From Deltaproteobacteria bacterium UBA1386 (GTDB taxonomy: Bacteria; Desulfobacterota; Syntrophorhabdia; Syntrophorhabdales; Syntrophorhabdaceae), in NCBI GenBank assembly GCA_002305765.1, contig DBQU01000081.1, positions 31,761 to 74,168 of the forward strand: a stretch of DNA of 42,408 bases, given 5' to 3'. The notes beneath the pieces are model-generated. The model ran no database searches. It saw only the letters and a list, made by a program, of their open reading frames with translations, and was not told the origin of the DNA. Numbering within the stretch: position 1 is the first letter of the stretch; each line of letters opens with the position of its first letter. A program made the translations under genes and the position numbers. Positions 7,435 through 15,008 of this stretch are shown one piece after another.

Positions 7435-9219
7435 CTAACCCCGGACCTTCGGGAAATCCCCGGGGAACAATCGTGCCATTTCGTTCTTCAAAAGCAGTTC
7501 CGCCTCCGCCGGCGAGTCCTTCTTCATGATCTCCTCGAGGAGTTCCCGGCAGTACCCGTGATCGAGTCCGCGAATGGCCTTTTTCGCCCGCGGTATGGCA
7601 TAGGGGTTCATGCTTATCTCGTCGAGGCCGAGGCCCAAAAGCACCGGGACATACCGTGGTTCCCCCGCCATCTCACCGCACAGCGCGATGGTGATCTTGT
7701 GAGCATGGGCATCGTCGACGGCCTTCTTGATCATCTTCAGGACGGCGGGATGGAGCGGTTCATACAGGTACGAGACGTATTCGTTGACCCTGTCGATGGC
7801 GAGGGCGTACTGTATGAGATCGTTCGTCCCGATGCTGAAGAAGTCGACCTCCGCGGCGAGCATGTCGCTTATCATGCACGCCGAGGGGACCTCTATCATG
7901 ATCCCCGTCTTTATGTCCTTGTTATAGGCGATCTTTTTGTGCGAGAGCTCGTCCATGCACTCGGCGATGATGGCCTTCGCTTTTCGCACCTCCTCGATGC
8001 CCGAGACCATGGGGATGAGGATGCGAAGGGGCCCGTACTGGCTGGCCCGGAGGATCCCCTTCAGCTGCGCCTTGAAAAGGGGGACCTCCTTGATGCAGAG
8101 CCGAATGGCCCTCAGGCCCATCGCGGGGTTTATCTCCTTGGGCATCTCGATCTCGGAGACGAACTTGTCGCCGCCGATGTCGAGGGTCCGGATGGTGATG
8201 TACTGGAGTGTTTTGCTCTCCGCCAACTTGCGATAGATGTGGTAGTGGTCCATCTCCGAGGGAAGGTCGTGCTTTCGCGAAAGGTAGATGTACTCGGTCC
8301 TGTAGAGGCCTATGCCGACGGCCCCGTACTTCTCGACGATGTCCATCTCCGCGAGAAGCTCGATATTGGCGCCTACCCTCATCCGGAAGCCGTCCTTCGT
8401 CTCGGCCTTGAGCCGTGCCACCCTGAGGTGCTCTTTCTTCTGGTTCCTGAGGTGGATCTGCTTCGCGGCGTATTCTTTCTGGACCTCCTTGACGGGGTTG
8501 ATGATGACGACGCCCTCGTCGCCGTCTATGATGACGAGGTCGTTGTTCCTGACGAGCATTGTCACGTTGCCCACGCCGACCACGGCAGGTATCTCGAGGG
8601 CCCGGGCCACGATGGACGTGTGGGAGGTCCTGCCGCCCACGTCGGTCGCGAACCCGGAGACGCGGTTAAGGTTGAGCTGGATGGTGTCGGCAGGCGACAG
8701 GTCGTGGGCGATGATGATGGACTTGCCCTTCACCGTCTCCGAGCTTATACGCGGTTTCTCACCGACGACGAGGATCCTCGCGAGCCTCTCGTAGATGTAC
8801 CTGATGTCCTGGCCCCTCTCCCTGAGGTAGGGGTCCTCCACCTTGTCGAAGCTGGCGAGGAACCGGGAGACCACGATGTCGAGGGCCCATTCCGCGTTTA
8901 TGTGCTCGCTGCGGATCACGTCGATGACGGAATCGACGAAGAAGGGGTCCTGAAGGATGAGTATGTGGGCGTCGATGATGAAGGCGTGCTTTCTCACGTC
9001 ATCGTCGGGGATCGAATCCTTGATGTGGCTGAGCTGGTCTATCGCGCCCTGGACCGCGTTCCTGATGCGGCCCACTTCGTTCTCCGCCTGGCGCGGGGAT
9101 ATGGAGCGCTTCGTTATCGACACCTTGTCCCTGTCGATGAGGCGCACCCGCCCCATGGTTATTCCCGAGGAAACGCCGGTCCCCTTCAGGGTCTGATTGA
9201 CAAGAATCTCTTCCTTCAT
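7435..9219 (-). CDS. ptsI: Phosphoenolpyruvate-protein phosphotransferase (PTS enzyme I)
   Basis: Takes phosphate from phosphoenolpyruvate onto His200 (in GGRTSHTSIVAR) and passes it to HPr. The N-terminal HPr-binding helical domain, the central swivelling phosphohistidine domain and the C-terminal PEP-binding barrel are all present. The barrel carries GLYRTEY, the IPMVSG segment, FSIGTNDLIQY and the catalytic Cys514 in CGEMAG. The 594-residue length is standard. It overlaps the HPr gene by ATGA. No sugar-specific EIIB or EIIC gene is in the window, so this enzyme probably feeds a regulatory phosphorelay through the neighbouring EIIA proteins. Confidence 0.96.
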   Translation of the reverse strand: MKEEILVNQTLKGTGVSSGITMGRVRLIDRDKVSITKRSISPRQAENEVGRIRNAVQGAIDQLSHIKDSIPDDDVRKHAFIIDAHILILQDPFFVDSVIDVIRSEHINAEWALDIVVSRFLASFDKVEDPYLRERGQDIRYIYERLARILVVGEKPRISSETVKGKSIIIAHDLSPADTIQLNLNRVSGFATDVGGRTSHTSIVARALEIPAVVGVGNVTMLVRNNDLVIIDGDEGVVIINPVKEVQKEYAAKQIHLRNQKKEHLRVARLKAETKDGFRMRVGANIELLAEMDIVEKYGAVGIGLYRTEYIYLSRKHDLPSEMDHYHIYRKLAESKTLQYITIRTLDIGGDKFVSEIEMPKEINPAMGLRAIRLCIKEVPLFKAQLKGILRASQYGPLRILIPMVSGIEEVRKAKAIIAECMDELSHKKIAYNKDIKTGIMIEVPSACMISDMLAAEVDFFSIGTNDLIQYALAIDRVNEYVSYLYEPLHPAVLKMIKKAVDDAHAHKITIALCGEMAGEPRYVPVLLGLGLDEISMNPYAIPRAKKAIRGLDHGYCRELLEEIMKKDSPAEAELLLKNEMARLFPGDFPKVRG

Positions 9220-9482
9220 TCTTCGTTGAATCCGTCGTCTATGAGGCCTCCCAGTTCACGAAAGGCCTTTTCTTCGTCCTCCCCTTCCGCCTTGAGGACG
9301 ATCTTGCTTCCCAGGGGACAGGCGAGCATCAGAAGGCCCATGATGCTCTTGCCGTTCACCTCCATCCCGTCCTTTTCGACCATCACGATGGAGTTGAACT
9401 TCGCCGCCGCCTTGACGAACATCGCCGCGGCCCGGGCATGGAGGCCAAGCCTGTTCCTTATCGTAAATATCCCTTCCAGCAT
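9216..9482 (-). CDS. ptsH: Phosphocarrier protein HPr
   Basis: Small phosphocarrier between enzyme I and EIIA domains. Of 88 residues, His15 in RLGLHARAAA is the phosphoryl acceptor. Ser46 in VNGKSIMGLL is the regulatory site for HPr kinase, consistent with hprK four genes upstream. The gene lies seven bases after the mannose-type EIIA gene and is coupled to ptsI through ATGA. Confidence 0.96.
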   Translation of the reverse strand: MLEGIFTIRNRLGLHARAAAMFVKAAAKFNSIVMVEKDGMEVNGKSIMGLLMLACPLGSKIVLKAEGEDEEKAFRELGGLIDDGFNEE

Positions 9483-9488
9483 CGCTCC

Positions 9489-9899
9489 CTAATCCTTCTT
9501 TCTGGCCTTCAGGACATCCGTGGCGAGATATATGTTCTTCTGACCGTACTGCGTGATGAAAGCGGCCAGATCGTCGAGCGTCTTCCCCTCCCGGTATGTC
9601 ACGAGCTTGATGAGCATGGGGAGGTTGACGCCGGCCACCACCTCGACCCGGCCCTCTTCCAGGAAGGAAAGGCTGATGTTGGAAGGGGTGCCGCCGAACA
9701 TATCAGTCAGGATGATGACCCCGTCGCCCGTGTCCGAGTCCTTCAAGGCCGAAACGATCTTCTCCTTGGTCTCTTCCACCCGTTCGTTGGGAAATATACC
9801 GACGGCGATGAACTGTTCCTGTTCACCCACGATCAGTTCGGTGGCGGCAACCATCTCCCGCGCGAGATTGAAGTGTGCCACCACTACGAGACCAATCAT
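9489..9899 (-). CDS. PTS system mannose-type EIIA component
   Basis: Cytoplasmic EIIA domain of the mannose/fructose/sorbose family (136 residues). His9 in VVVAHFNLA is the expected phosphorylation site. The TDMFGGTPSN segment near residue 65 is the conserved active-site loop. It stands alone, with no EIIB, EIIC or EIID partner in the window, so a direct transport role cannot be supported here. In related genomes such orphan EIIA proteins accompany rapZ and hprK, and a signalling function is more likely. The exact target is unknown. Confidence 0.92.
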   Translation of the reverse strand: MIGLVVVAHFNLAREMVAATELIVGEQEQFIAVGIFPNERVEETKEKIVSALKDSDTGDGVIILTDMFGGTPSNISLSFLEEGRVEVVAGVNLPMLIKLVTYREGKTLDDLAAFITQYGQKNIYLATDVLKARKKD

Positions 9900-9908
9900 T
9901 TCGCCTCC

Positions 9909-10760
9909 TTACCTCTTCTCTATATCCCGATGGACGGTGGATACGCTGTAGCCCATGGCATTGAGCTGCTCGGCGAGTTCGCCCGCGATGAAGACCGACC
10001 GGTGTTTTCCGCCCGTGCAGCCGAAGCAGACAGTGAGATAACTTTTCCCTTCTTTCTCGAATAACGGTATAAGGTACACCAAAAACTCCGAAAGAAAAAG
10101 GAAATATTTCCTGAACACATCCTGGGATCTGATGAATTCCCTGACCTCTTCATCGAGCCCGGTCTGGTCCCGGAGCTCTTCGACAAAGAAGGGGTTCGGC
10201 AGGAACCTCACGTCGAGGACGATGTCGGCCTCGAGTGGAAGACCGAAGGCGTACCCGAAGGACATGATGTTGATCTTCATCCGCTGCTCGTGGGCGCCGT
10301 ATCTCTCGAGTGCCAGGCGGCGCAGTTCGTGGGGGGTAAGATGGGTCGTGTCTATGACCTGATCGGCCATGTTCCTGAGCCAGGCCATCAGCTTGCGCTC
10401 CTGGGTCAGCGCGTCCTTGACGTTGGACGAGTCGAAGAGGGGATGGGACCGTCTCGTTTCCCGGTATCTACGAATGAGGCTCTCGTCGGAGCTTTCCAGG
10501 AAGAGGACCTTCGCGCCGAACTCTTTCTTGGCCTTTTCTATGATATCCCGGCCGTTCTCGAAGAAGTCCCTCAAGCGCACGTCGATGACGAAGGCGCACC
10601 GCGCGATCTTCTCCCCCTCATCGCGGTTGAGTTCCAGGAACTTGAGGAGCAGAAGGATGGGAAAGTTGTCGACACAAAAGAACCCCGCGTCCTCGAGGGC
10701 CCTGAGGAACGTCGTCTTCCCCGAGCCGGATATGCCGCTGACGATGAGGGTGTCCTTCAT
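9909..10760 (-). CDS. rapZ: RNase adapter protein RapZ (UPF0042 nucleotide-binding protein)
   Basis: Cytoplasmic nucleotide-binding protein that in enterobacteria guides RNase E to small RNAs controlling glucosamine-6-phosphate synthesis. The Walker A loop GISGSGKT is at residues 9-16. The C-terminal domain has CFGCTGGKHRSVFIAGELA, the family signature with a phosphate-binding Gly-Gly-Lys-His-Arg. Its 283 residues match the family. The ATG at 10760 overlaps the hprK stop codon by ATGA; a longer reading frame upstream is antisense-like filler within hprK. Whether it acts on RNA in this organism is unknown, but the link to hprK and the PTS is widely conserved. Confidence 0.94.
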   Translation of the reverse strand: MKDTLIVSGISGSGKTTFLRALEDAGFFCVDNFPILLLLKFLELNRDEGEKIARCAFVIDVRLRDFFENGRDIIEKAKKEFGAKVLFLESSDESLIRRYRETRRSHPLFDSSNVKDALTQERKLMAWLRNMADQVIDTTHLTPHELRRLALERYGAHEQRMKINIMSFGYAFGLPLEADIVLDVRFLPNPFFVEELRDQTGLDEEVREFIRSQDVFRKYFLFLSEFLVYLIPLFEKEGKSYLTVCFGCTGGKHRSVFIAGELAEQLNAMGYSVSTVHRDIEKR

Positions 10761-11695
10761 TCCGTCCCTCCCTCCATTGATCTCTGCATCCTCTTCTCCA
10801 GCTCCACGGCGGTGTTGATGCCCTGCCTGCGGAGGATGAAATTGCGGCATGCCAGTTCGATGATCGCCGAGACGTTCTTGCCCGAGCTGATCGGAATCTT
10901 GACGAAGGGGAGGTCGACGCTGAGCACCTTGAACTTCTCTTCCCTCAATCCCACCCGCTCGCACTCGAGGGAGGTGTCCCAGTCGAAGAGCTCGATGACG
11001 AGGTCTATCCGCTTCTTGTCGAGGACGGCGGACACGCCGAAAAGATGCCGGATATCGACGATGCCCACGCCCCGTATCTCCAGCAGGCTCTTTATCATCT
11101 CCGGCGCCTCCCCGTAGAGGTCGATGGCCCCGATCTTCTTGACGTGCACGGCATCATCGACGACAAGGCGATGGCCCCGCATGATGAGCTCGAGGGCGTT
11201 CTCGCTCTTGCCGATGCCCGGCCTTCCCATGATAAGGGCGCCGACGCCCAGAATGTCCATGAGGACGCCGTGGACGGTGGTCGACGGGGCAAGCTTCTCC
11301 TCCAGGAGCTTCGTTATCCTCTCTATGAATATGGACGTGACGAGCCTTGTCCGGAGAAGGGGGATGCCCTTCTCTTCCGCTGAGACGACGAAGAACTCGG
11401 GGACCTTCAGGTTCCGGGAGACGATGAAGCACACCACGTTGTTCTTGCAGAGCTCCCTGATGATGCGCCGGCTCTCGGCCTCCGACAGCGACCTCAGGTA
11501 GGATATCTCGATGTTGCCCAGTATCTGGACCCTGTGGGGATGGAGATAGACCATATGGCCCGTTATGACGAGGCCGAGCTTCTGGATCCTCGGGTTGTAG
11601 ATCTTACGGGCGAGCCCCTTTTTGCCGGCCAGAACCTCAAGTTCCAATCCGTATAGCTCGTCATCTACAAGCTGTTGAACCTCTATTCCCTTCAT
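10757..11695 (-). CDS. hprK: HPr kinase/phosphorylase
   Basis: Bifunctional enzyme that phosphorylates HPr on Ser46 with ATP or pyrophosphate and reverses it by phosphorolysis. The N-terminal domain (1-130) precedes the catalytic domain with His142 in VHGVLMDILGVG, the P-loop GRPGIGKS (157-164) and RGHRLVVDDAV (173-183). The P-loop carries Pro where many homologues have Ser. The C-terminal signature usually written PGRN is here SSGKN, with Lys for Arg. The start is the ATG at 11695 (AAAGG just upstream), giving 312 residues; the longer frame reads through the spacer. It sits 67 bp after ptsN across a GC-rich stem-loop and overlaps rapZ by ATGA. Confidence 0.94.
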   Translation of the reverse strand: MKGIEVQQLVDDELYGLELEVLAGKKGLARKIYNPRIQKLGLVITGHMVYLHPHRVQILGNIEISYLRSLSEAESRRIIRELCKNNVVCFIVSRNLKVPEFFVVSAEEKGIPLLRTRLVTSIFIERITKLLEEKLAPSTTVHGVLMDILGVGALIMGRPGIGKSENALELIMRGHRLVVDDAVHVKKIGAIDLYGEAPEMIKSLLEIRGVGIVDIRHLFGVSAVLDKKRIDLVIELFDWDTSLECERVGLREEKFKVLSVDLPFVKIPISSGKNVSAIIELACRNFILRRQGINTAVELEKRMQRSMEGGTE

Positions 11696-11739
11696 GTGCC
11701 TTTCCGCGAGGTCCTCCCCCGGAGGGAGGCATGCTTCCC

Positions 11740-11761
11740 GGCCCGTCCCTCGAGGCGGGCC
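11740..11761 (-). other. Stem-loop in the ptsN-hprK spacer
   Basis: GGCCCG (11740-11745) and CGGGCC (11756-11761) form an inverted repeat with a 10-nt loop directly after the ptsN stop codon. No U-tract follows, so it is not a clear terminator. It may tune message stability or separate ptsN from hprK expression. Confidence 0.4.
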
Positions 11762-11762
11762 C

Positions 11763-12224
11763 TTACAGCTTTCCGTCCTCTTCCACGATGCTCTCATACA
11801 GGGAATGGGCATCGGGGAGCTTCAGCAGCTTCTTTCTGAACGAAGGGTCGCGAAGGATCTTCGATATCCGCGACAGGACCTTCAAATGCAGGCTTGCCGA
11901 ATCCTCGGGGGCGAGGACGAGAAAGAAGATGTGTGCCGGCTGCCCGTCGACGGCATCGAAATCGACACCCTGACGTGACCGGCCGAATGCGACGAGGACC
12001 CCGCCGGGACCCTTCATCTTGCCATGGGGAATGGCGACGCCGTCGCCTATGCCCGTGCTCCCCAGGGCCTCCCGTTCCATGATGATCCTCACGACGGAGT
12101 CAACGTCCTTTACAAGGCCCGCAGCCTTGAGCTGCCCCGCAAGCTCGGTGAGTATCTCCTCCTTGGTGGTGCCCTTGATATCGGAGATGATCGAGGATTC
12201 TTTCAGTATGTCGGTTAACCTCAC
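11763..12224 (-). CDS. ptsN: PTS EIIA(Ntr)-like regulatory protein
   Basis: EIIA domain of the fructose/nitrogen family (153 residues). His67 in GVAIPHGKM is the phosphorylation site. It resembles PtsN, which reports phosphoenolpyruvate and nitrogen status to transporters and kinases rather than moving sugar. The gene starts with GTG and overlaps the hpf stop codon as GTGA. Its place directly after hpf and close to rpoN is the classical sigma-54 neighbourhood. Phosphate would come from EI and HPr downstream in the same operon, since no dedicated EI(Ntr) is seen. Confidence 0.93.
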   Translation of the reverse strand: MRLTDILKESSIISDIKGTTKEEILTELAGQLKAAGLVKDVDSVVRIIMEREALGSTGIGDGVAIPHGKMKGPGGVLVAFGRSRQGVDFDAVDGQPAHIFFLVLAPEDSASLHLKVLSRISKILRDPSFRKKLLKLPDAHSLYESIVEEDGKL

Positions 12225-12745
12225 GGTCCCTTCCCTGCCGTTTCTATGAGACTGAACTTCCCGTCCTTCCGTTTGTAAACGATGCAGACGTTGTCGCGTT
12301 CCCTCTCGCGGAAGACCATGAACATGTCCCCCGAGGCCGTAAGCTGCATCACGGCCTCCTCGGGGTCCATGGGTTTGGCTTCCACGGTCCTCGATACAAT
12401 GATGCCCGACTCCTCGCTCGTAGGCGGCGGTGTGGTGCGTTTCAGCTTGCTCTCGCGGTACTCCTTCATCTTGTCGCGGTACTTTGTAAGTCTTCGTTCC
12501 AGCTTGTCGAGTATGCTGTCGATCGCCGCATAGATATCATCCATGACCTCATGGGCATTAATGACGACCCCGTTGATGGTGAACATGACATCGATACGCT
12601 GGCGGTATTTCCGCTCGAGGGAGATGACCACGTGGATGTCGAGGGGCGTCTCCACGTATTTCTGCAGACGGGAGAGCTTCTCCTCGACATAACGCCTTAC
12701 ATCTTCGCTGGTATCAACGTGCCTGAAGCTGGTTGTGATATCCAT
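12221..12745 (-). CDS. hpf: Ribosome hibernation promoting factor, long form
   Basis: Binds the 30S decoding region in stationary phase and, in long forms, dimerises ribosomes into inactive 100S particles. Residues 1-100 form the S30AE/HPF domain. The C-terminal segment KPMDPEEAVMQL...MFMVFRER...VCIVYKRKDGKFSLIE is the dimerisation tail of long HPF, so the 174-residue protein should make 100S dimers without RMF. The ATG at 12745 has GGAGG four bases upstream; the TTG at 12784 lies inside a terminator hairpin and is rejected. The leader has a promoter and a terminator-like hairpin. Confidence 0.93.
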   Translation of the reverse strand: MDITTSFRHVDTSEDVRRYVEEKLSRLQKYVETPLDIHVVISLERKYRQRIDVMFTINGVVINAHEVMDDIYAAIDSILDKLERRLTKYRDKMKEYRESKLKRTTPPPTSEESGIIVSRTVEAKPMDPEEAVMQLTASGDMFMVFRERERDNVCIVYKRKDGKFSLIETAGKGP

Positions 12746-12760
12746 AGTTCCTCCGCTTAC

Positions 12761-12788
12761 AAAAATAAGGTTGGCGTGGACCAACCTT
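12761..12788 (-). terminator. Terminator-like hairpin in the hpf leader
   Basis: On the minus strand AAGGTTGG (12788-12781) and CCAACCTT (12774-12767) pair perfectly over 8 bp around a 6-nt loop, and ATTTTTG follows (12766-12760). It ends 15 bases before the hpf start codon. It may terminate rpoN readthrough or attenuate hpf. Confidence 0.7.
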
Positions 12789-12796
12789 GGAGCTTA

Positions 12797-12825
12797 TTAA
12801 TAACAGATATGCCGGATCGTGTCAA
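12797..12825 (-). promoter_or_regulatory. Putative sigma-70 promoter for hpf and the PTS genes
   Basis: On the minus strand TTGACA (12825-12820), an exact 17-nt spacer and TATTAA (12802-12797) form a good housekeeping promoter. The start would be near 12790, immediately before the terminator-like hairpin. It gives hpf-ptsN-hprK and the genes beyond a supply independent of the LPS/rpoN transcript. Confidence 0.65.
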
Positions 12826-12908
12826 TCCAATTCCCCGAAAGTATTACGTTAATCGATCAGGAGCGTAAACGCTCCGCCAAGGCTTCCCCGTATCCGGAAT
12901 CTGTGCCT

Positions 12909-14279
12909 TTAGTCTATCACCGTCCTTTCCCGTGAGGACCGAATGTTGAGAATCTCCCTGTATTTCGCGACCGTACGGCGGGCTATGTTTATGTCATGGC
13001 GCGATTTCAGGATGTGGGCTATCTCATCGTCCGTGAGGGGCTTCTTCTTGTCTTCCTTCTTGACGAGCTCCGCTATGAGGTCCATGACGACATTCGTCGA
13101 AAGAGGGTCCCCTTCTCCCTTGTTGATGCTCGTCGGGAAGAAGAACTTCATCTCGTACACACCGTGGGGGGTGCTCATGTACTTGCTCGTCGTTATGCGG
13201 CTTACCGTCGATTCGTGGACCCCCACATCCTGGGCGACGTCCTTGAGGATAAGGGGCCTTAAGCTTCTCAGGCCATTCTCGAAGAACTCACGCTGGAAGT
13301 TCACGATGCTCTGGGCGACGAGAAAGAGCGTCCTTTGCCTCTGCTGGATACTCTTGATGAACCACTCCGCCTGCTTCATCTTGTTCTTTATGTACCTCTT
13401 CGTCTCGCCGCTCACCTTCCTGTCCGTCGCGAGCTCCAGGTAGTAGCGGCTCATCCTGAGCTCCGGGACATCGTCGTTGTTGAGGGCGATGTCGAACCCT
13501 TCCTCGCCCTTGACCACATAGACGTCGGGGACGACATAGGATATGAACTCGTCGCTGAAGTTCCTTCCCGGTTTGGGATCGAAGGACTTGATCTTCTCGA
13601 AGACCTCCTTGATCCTCTCTATGGGGAAACCGGTCGCCTTTGCTATCCCCCTGAGGTTGTTGTGCTGGAAGAGTTCGAAGTGATTGGCGACGACGTTCTC
13701 GAAGACGGGGTCCTTCTCACCCGACACCTCGTACTGTATGAGGATGCATTCCTTCAGGTCCCGCGCGCCCACCCCGGCCGGCTCGAGCCTCTGCACCTTT
13801 CTGAGGACCGGCTCGAGGACCTCGACGGGAAAACCGGAATCCCGCGATATCTCCTCGAGGCCGCAGATGAGGTACCCGTTGTCGTCGATGTTCTCGATGA
13901 TCCATTCCGCCACCACCCGTTCCCGTGGGCTGAAGTCCGAAAGGCCGATCTGCCACCTCAGGTGGTCCCTGAGGTTGTACGTCTTCCTGACCATGTTCTC
14001 GTAGTCGGGGGCCTCCCTGTCCTCGGCGGGGAAGAACTCCTCCGAGGGCGAGTATCGTTCCAGGAGCTCCTCCATCTCTCTCTTCTCGTCCTGGCTCTCC
14101 TTTTCCTCGGCGTCCTCGCGCGGTTCTTCTTCGGTGATCTCGAGAATGGGGTTCTCCTTCATCTCGAGCTCGATGGCCTCGACAAGCTCCAGCTTGGAGA
14201 GCTGAAGGAGGCGGATTGCCTGCTGCAGCTGCTGGGTCAGGACGGGCGAGAGCTTCTGTGTCTGTTTAAGCTCCAACAT
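12909..14279 (-). CDS. rpoN: RNA polymerase sigma-54 factor
   Basis: Alternative sigma factor recognising -24/-12 promoters and needing AAA+ activators. Region I (ELKQTQKLSPVLTQQLQQAIRLLQLS) lies at the N terminus. An acidic region II (about 55-80) follows, and the core- and DNA-binding domains occupy the rest. Near the C terminus the RpoN box reads ARRTVAKYREILNI. The 456-residue protein starts at the ATG at 14279, which overlaps the lptB stop by 14 bp; the longer frame runs antisense-like inside lptB. Order lptB-rpoN-hpf-ptsN is conserved in many proteobacteria. No activator gene is in the window. Confidence 0.95.
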   Translation of the reverse strand: MLELKQTQKLSPVLTQQLQQAIRLLQLSKLELVEAIELEMKENPILEITEEEPREDAEEKESQDEKREMEELLERYSPSEEFFPAEDREAPDYENMVRKTYNLRDHLRWQIGLSDFSPRERVVAEWIIENIDDNGYLICGLEEISRDSGFPVEVLEPVLRKVQRLEPAGVGARDLKECILIQYEVSGEKDPVFENVVANHFELFQHNNLRGIAKATGFPIERIKEVFEKIKSFDPKPGRNFSDEFISYVVPDVYVVKGEEGFDIALNNDDVPELRMSRYYLELATDRKVSGETKRYIKNKMKQAEWFIKSIQQRQRTLFLVAQSIVNFQREFFENGLRSLRPLILKDVAQDVGVHESTVSRITTSKYMSTPHGVYEMKFFFPTSINKGEGDPLSTNVVMDLIAELVKKEDKKKPLTDDEIAHILKSRHDINIARRTVAKYREILNIRSSRERTVID

Positions 14280-15003
14280 CGATGTTGAATTCCTCACCAA
14301 GATATACTTCGCGGACGATCCGGTCCTGGGCCACGCTCTCCGGCGTGCCTTCGAGAAGGACCTTTCCCGCGTTGACCACGTATGCCCTGTCGCATATGGG
14401 GAGCGACTCACGGACGTTGTGGTCGGACAGCAGTATGCCGATGCCTCTTTGCTTGAGCCCGAAGATTATCTTTTTCAGGTCCGAGACGGATATGGGATCT
14501 ATGCCGGAGAAAGGCTCGTCGAGGAGCATAAAATGCGGCGATGTCATGAGCGCCCGCGCTATCTCGAGGCGCCTTCTCTCTCCGCCCGAGAGGGAATCGG
14601 CGCTGTTGTTCGCCAGGTGTTCCAGCTTGAAGGACTCGAGTATCTCCATGACGCGGTGGTTTATGAGGTCGCTCTCCTCACCGAGGAACTCGAGGATCGC
14701 CTTGAGGTTGTCCCTGACGGACATCTTCTTGAAGACCGAAGGTTCCTGGGGAAGATAGGTTATGCCCTTGCGCGCCCTCATGAACATGGGCAGGTCGGTG
14801 ATGTCCTCCCCGTCGAGGAGGATCTTGCCGCCATTGGGCTTGATGAAGCCGATGATCATGTAGAAAGACGTCGTCTTTCCGGCTCCGTTGGGGCCGAAGA
14901 GCCCCACGATCTCGCTGGTCTCCATGTACATGCTGATCCCGTCGACGACCTTGCGCGCGTTGTATGTCTTCAGGAGACCCTGCGCGGACAGCGTTGCTTT
15001 CAT
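14266..15003 (-). CDS. lptB: LPS export ABC transporter ATP-binding protein
   Basis: Cytoplasmic ATPase that powers extraction of LPS from the inner membrane together with LptF and LptG, which are not in the window. The Walker A loop GPNGAGKT is at 37-44. The signature SLSGGERRR and Walker B FMLLDEPFSGID follow, with the switch His in LLSDHNVRE. The 245-residue length is that of LptB. It lies five bases after the fused lptC-lptA gene and overlaps rpoN by 14 bp, so bridge protein, ATPase and sigma-54 are probably made from one message. Confidence 0.95.
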   Translation of the reverse strand: MKATLSAQGLLKTYNARKVVDGISMYMETSEIVGLFGPNGAGKTTSFYMIIGFIKPNGGKILLDGEDITDLPMFMRARKGITYLPQEPSVFKKMSVRDNLKAILEFLGEESDLINHRVMEILESFKLEHLANNSADSLSGGERRRLEIARALMTSPHFMLLDEPFSGIDPISVSDLKKIIFGLKQRGIGILLSDHNVRESLPICDRAYVVNAGKVLLEGTPESVAQDRIVREVYLGEEFNIDVGA

Positions 15004-15008
15004 TCCTG

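Noticed and set aside
7558..9492. Plus-strand 644-codon open frame
   Set aside because: It is antisense to ptsI and ptsH and reflects the codon bias of those genes.
12865..12880. Sigma-54-like site (TTGGC...TTAC) before hpf
   Set aside because: The -12 element has AC instead of the nearly invariant GC, and the site overlaps a GGAGCG/CGCTCC hairpin. The sigma-70 boxes nearby are much better.
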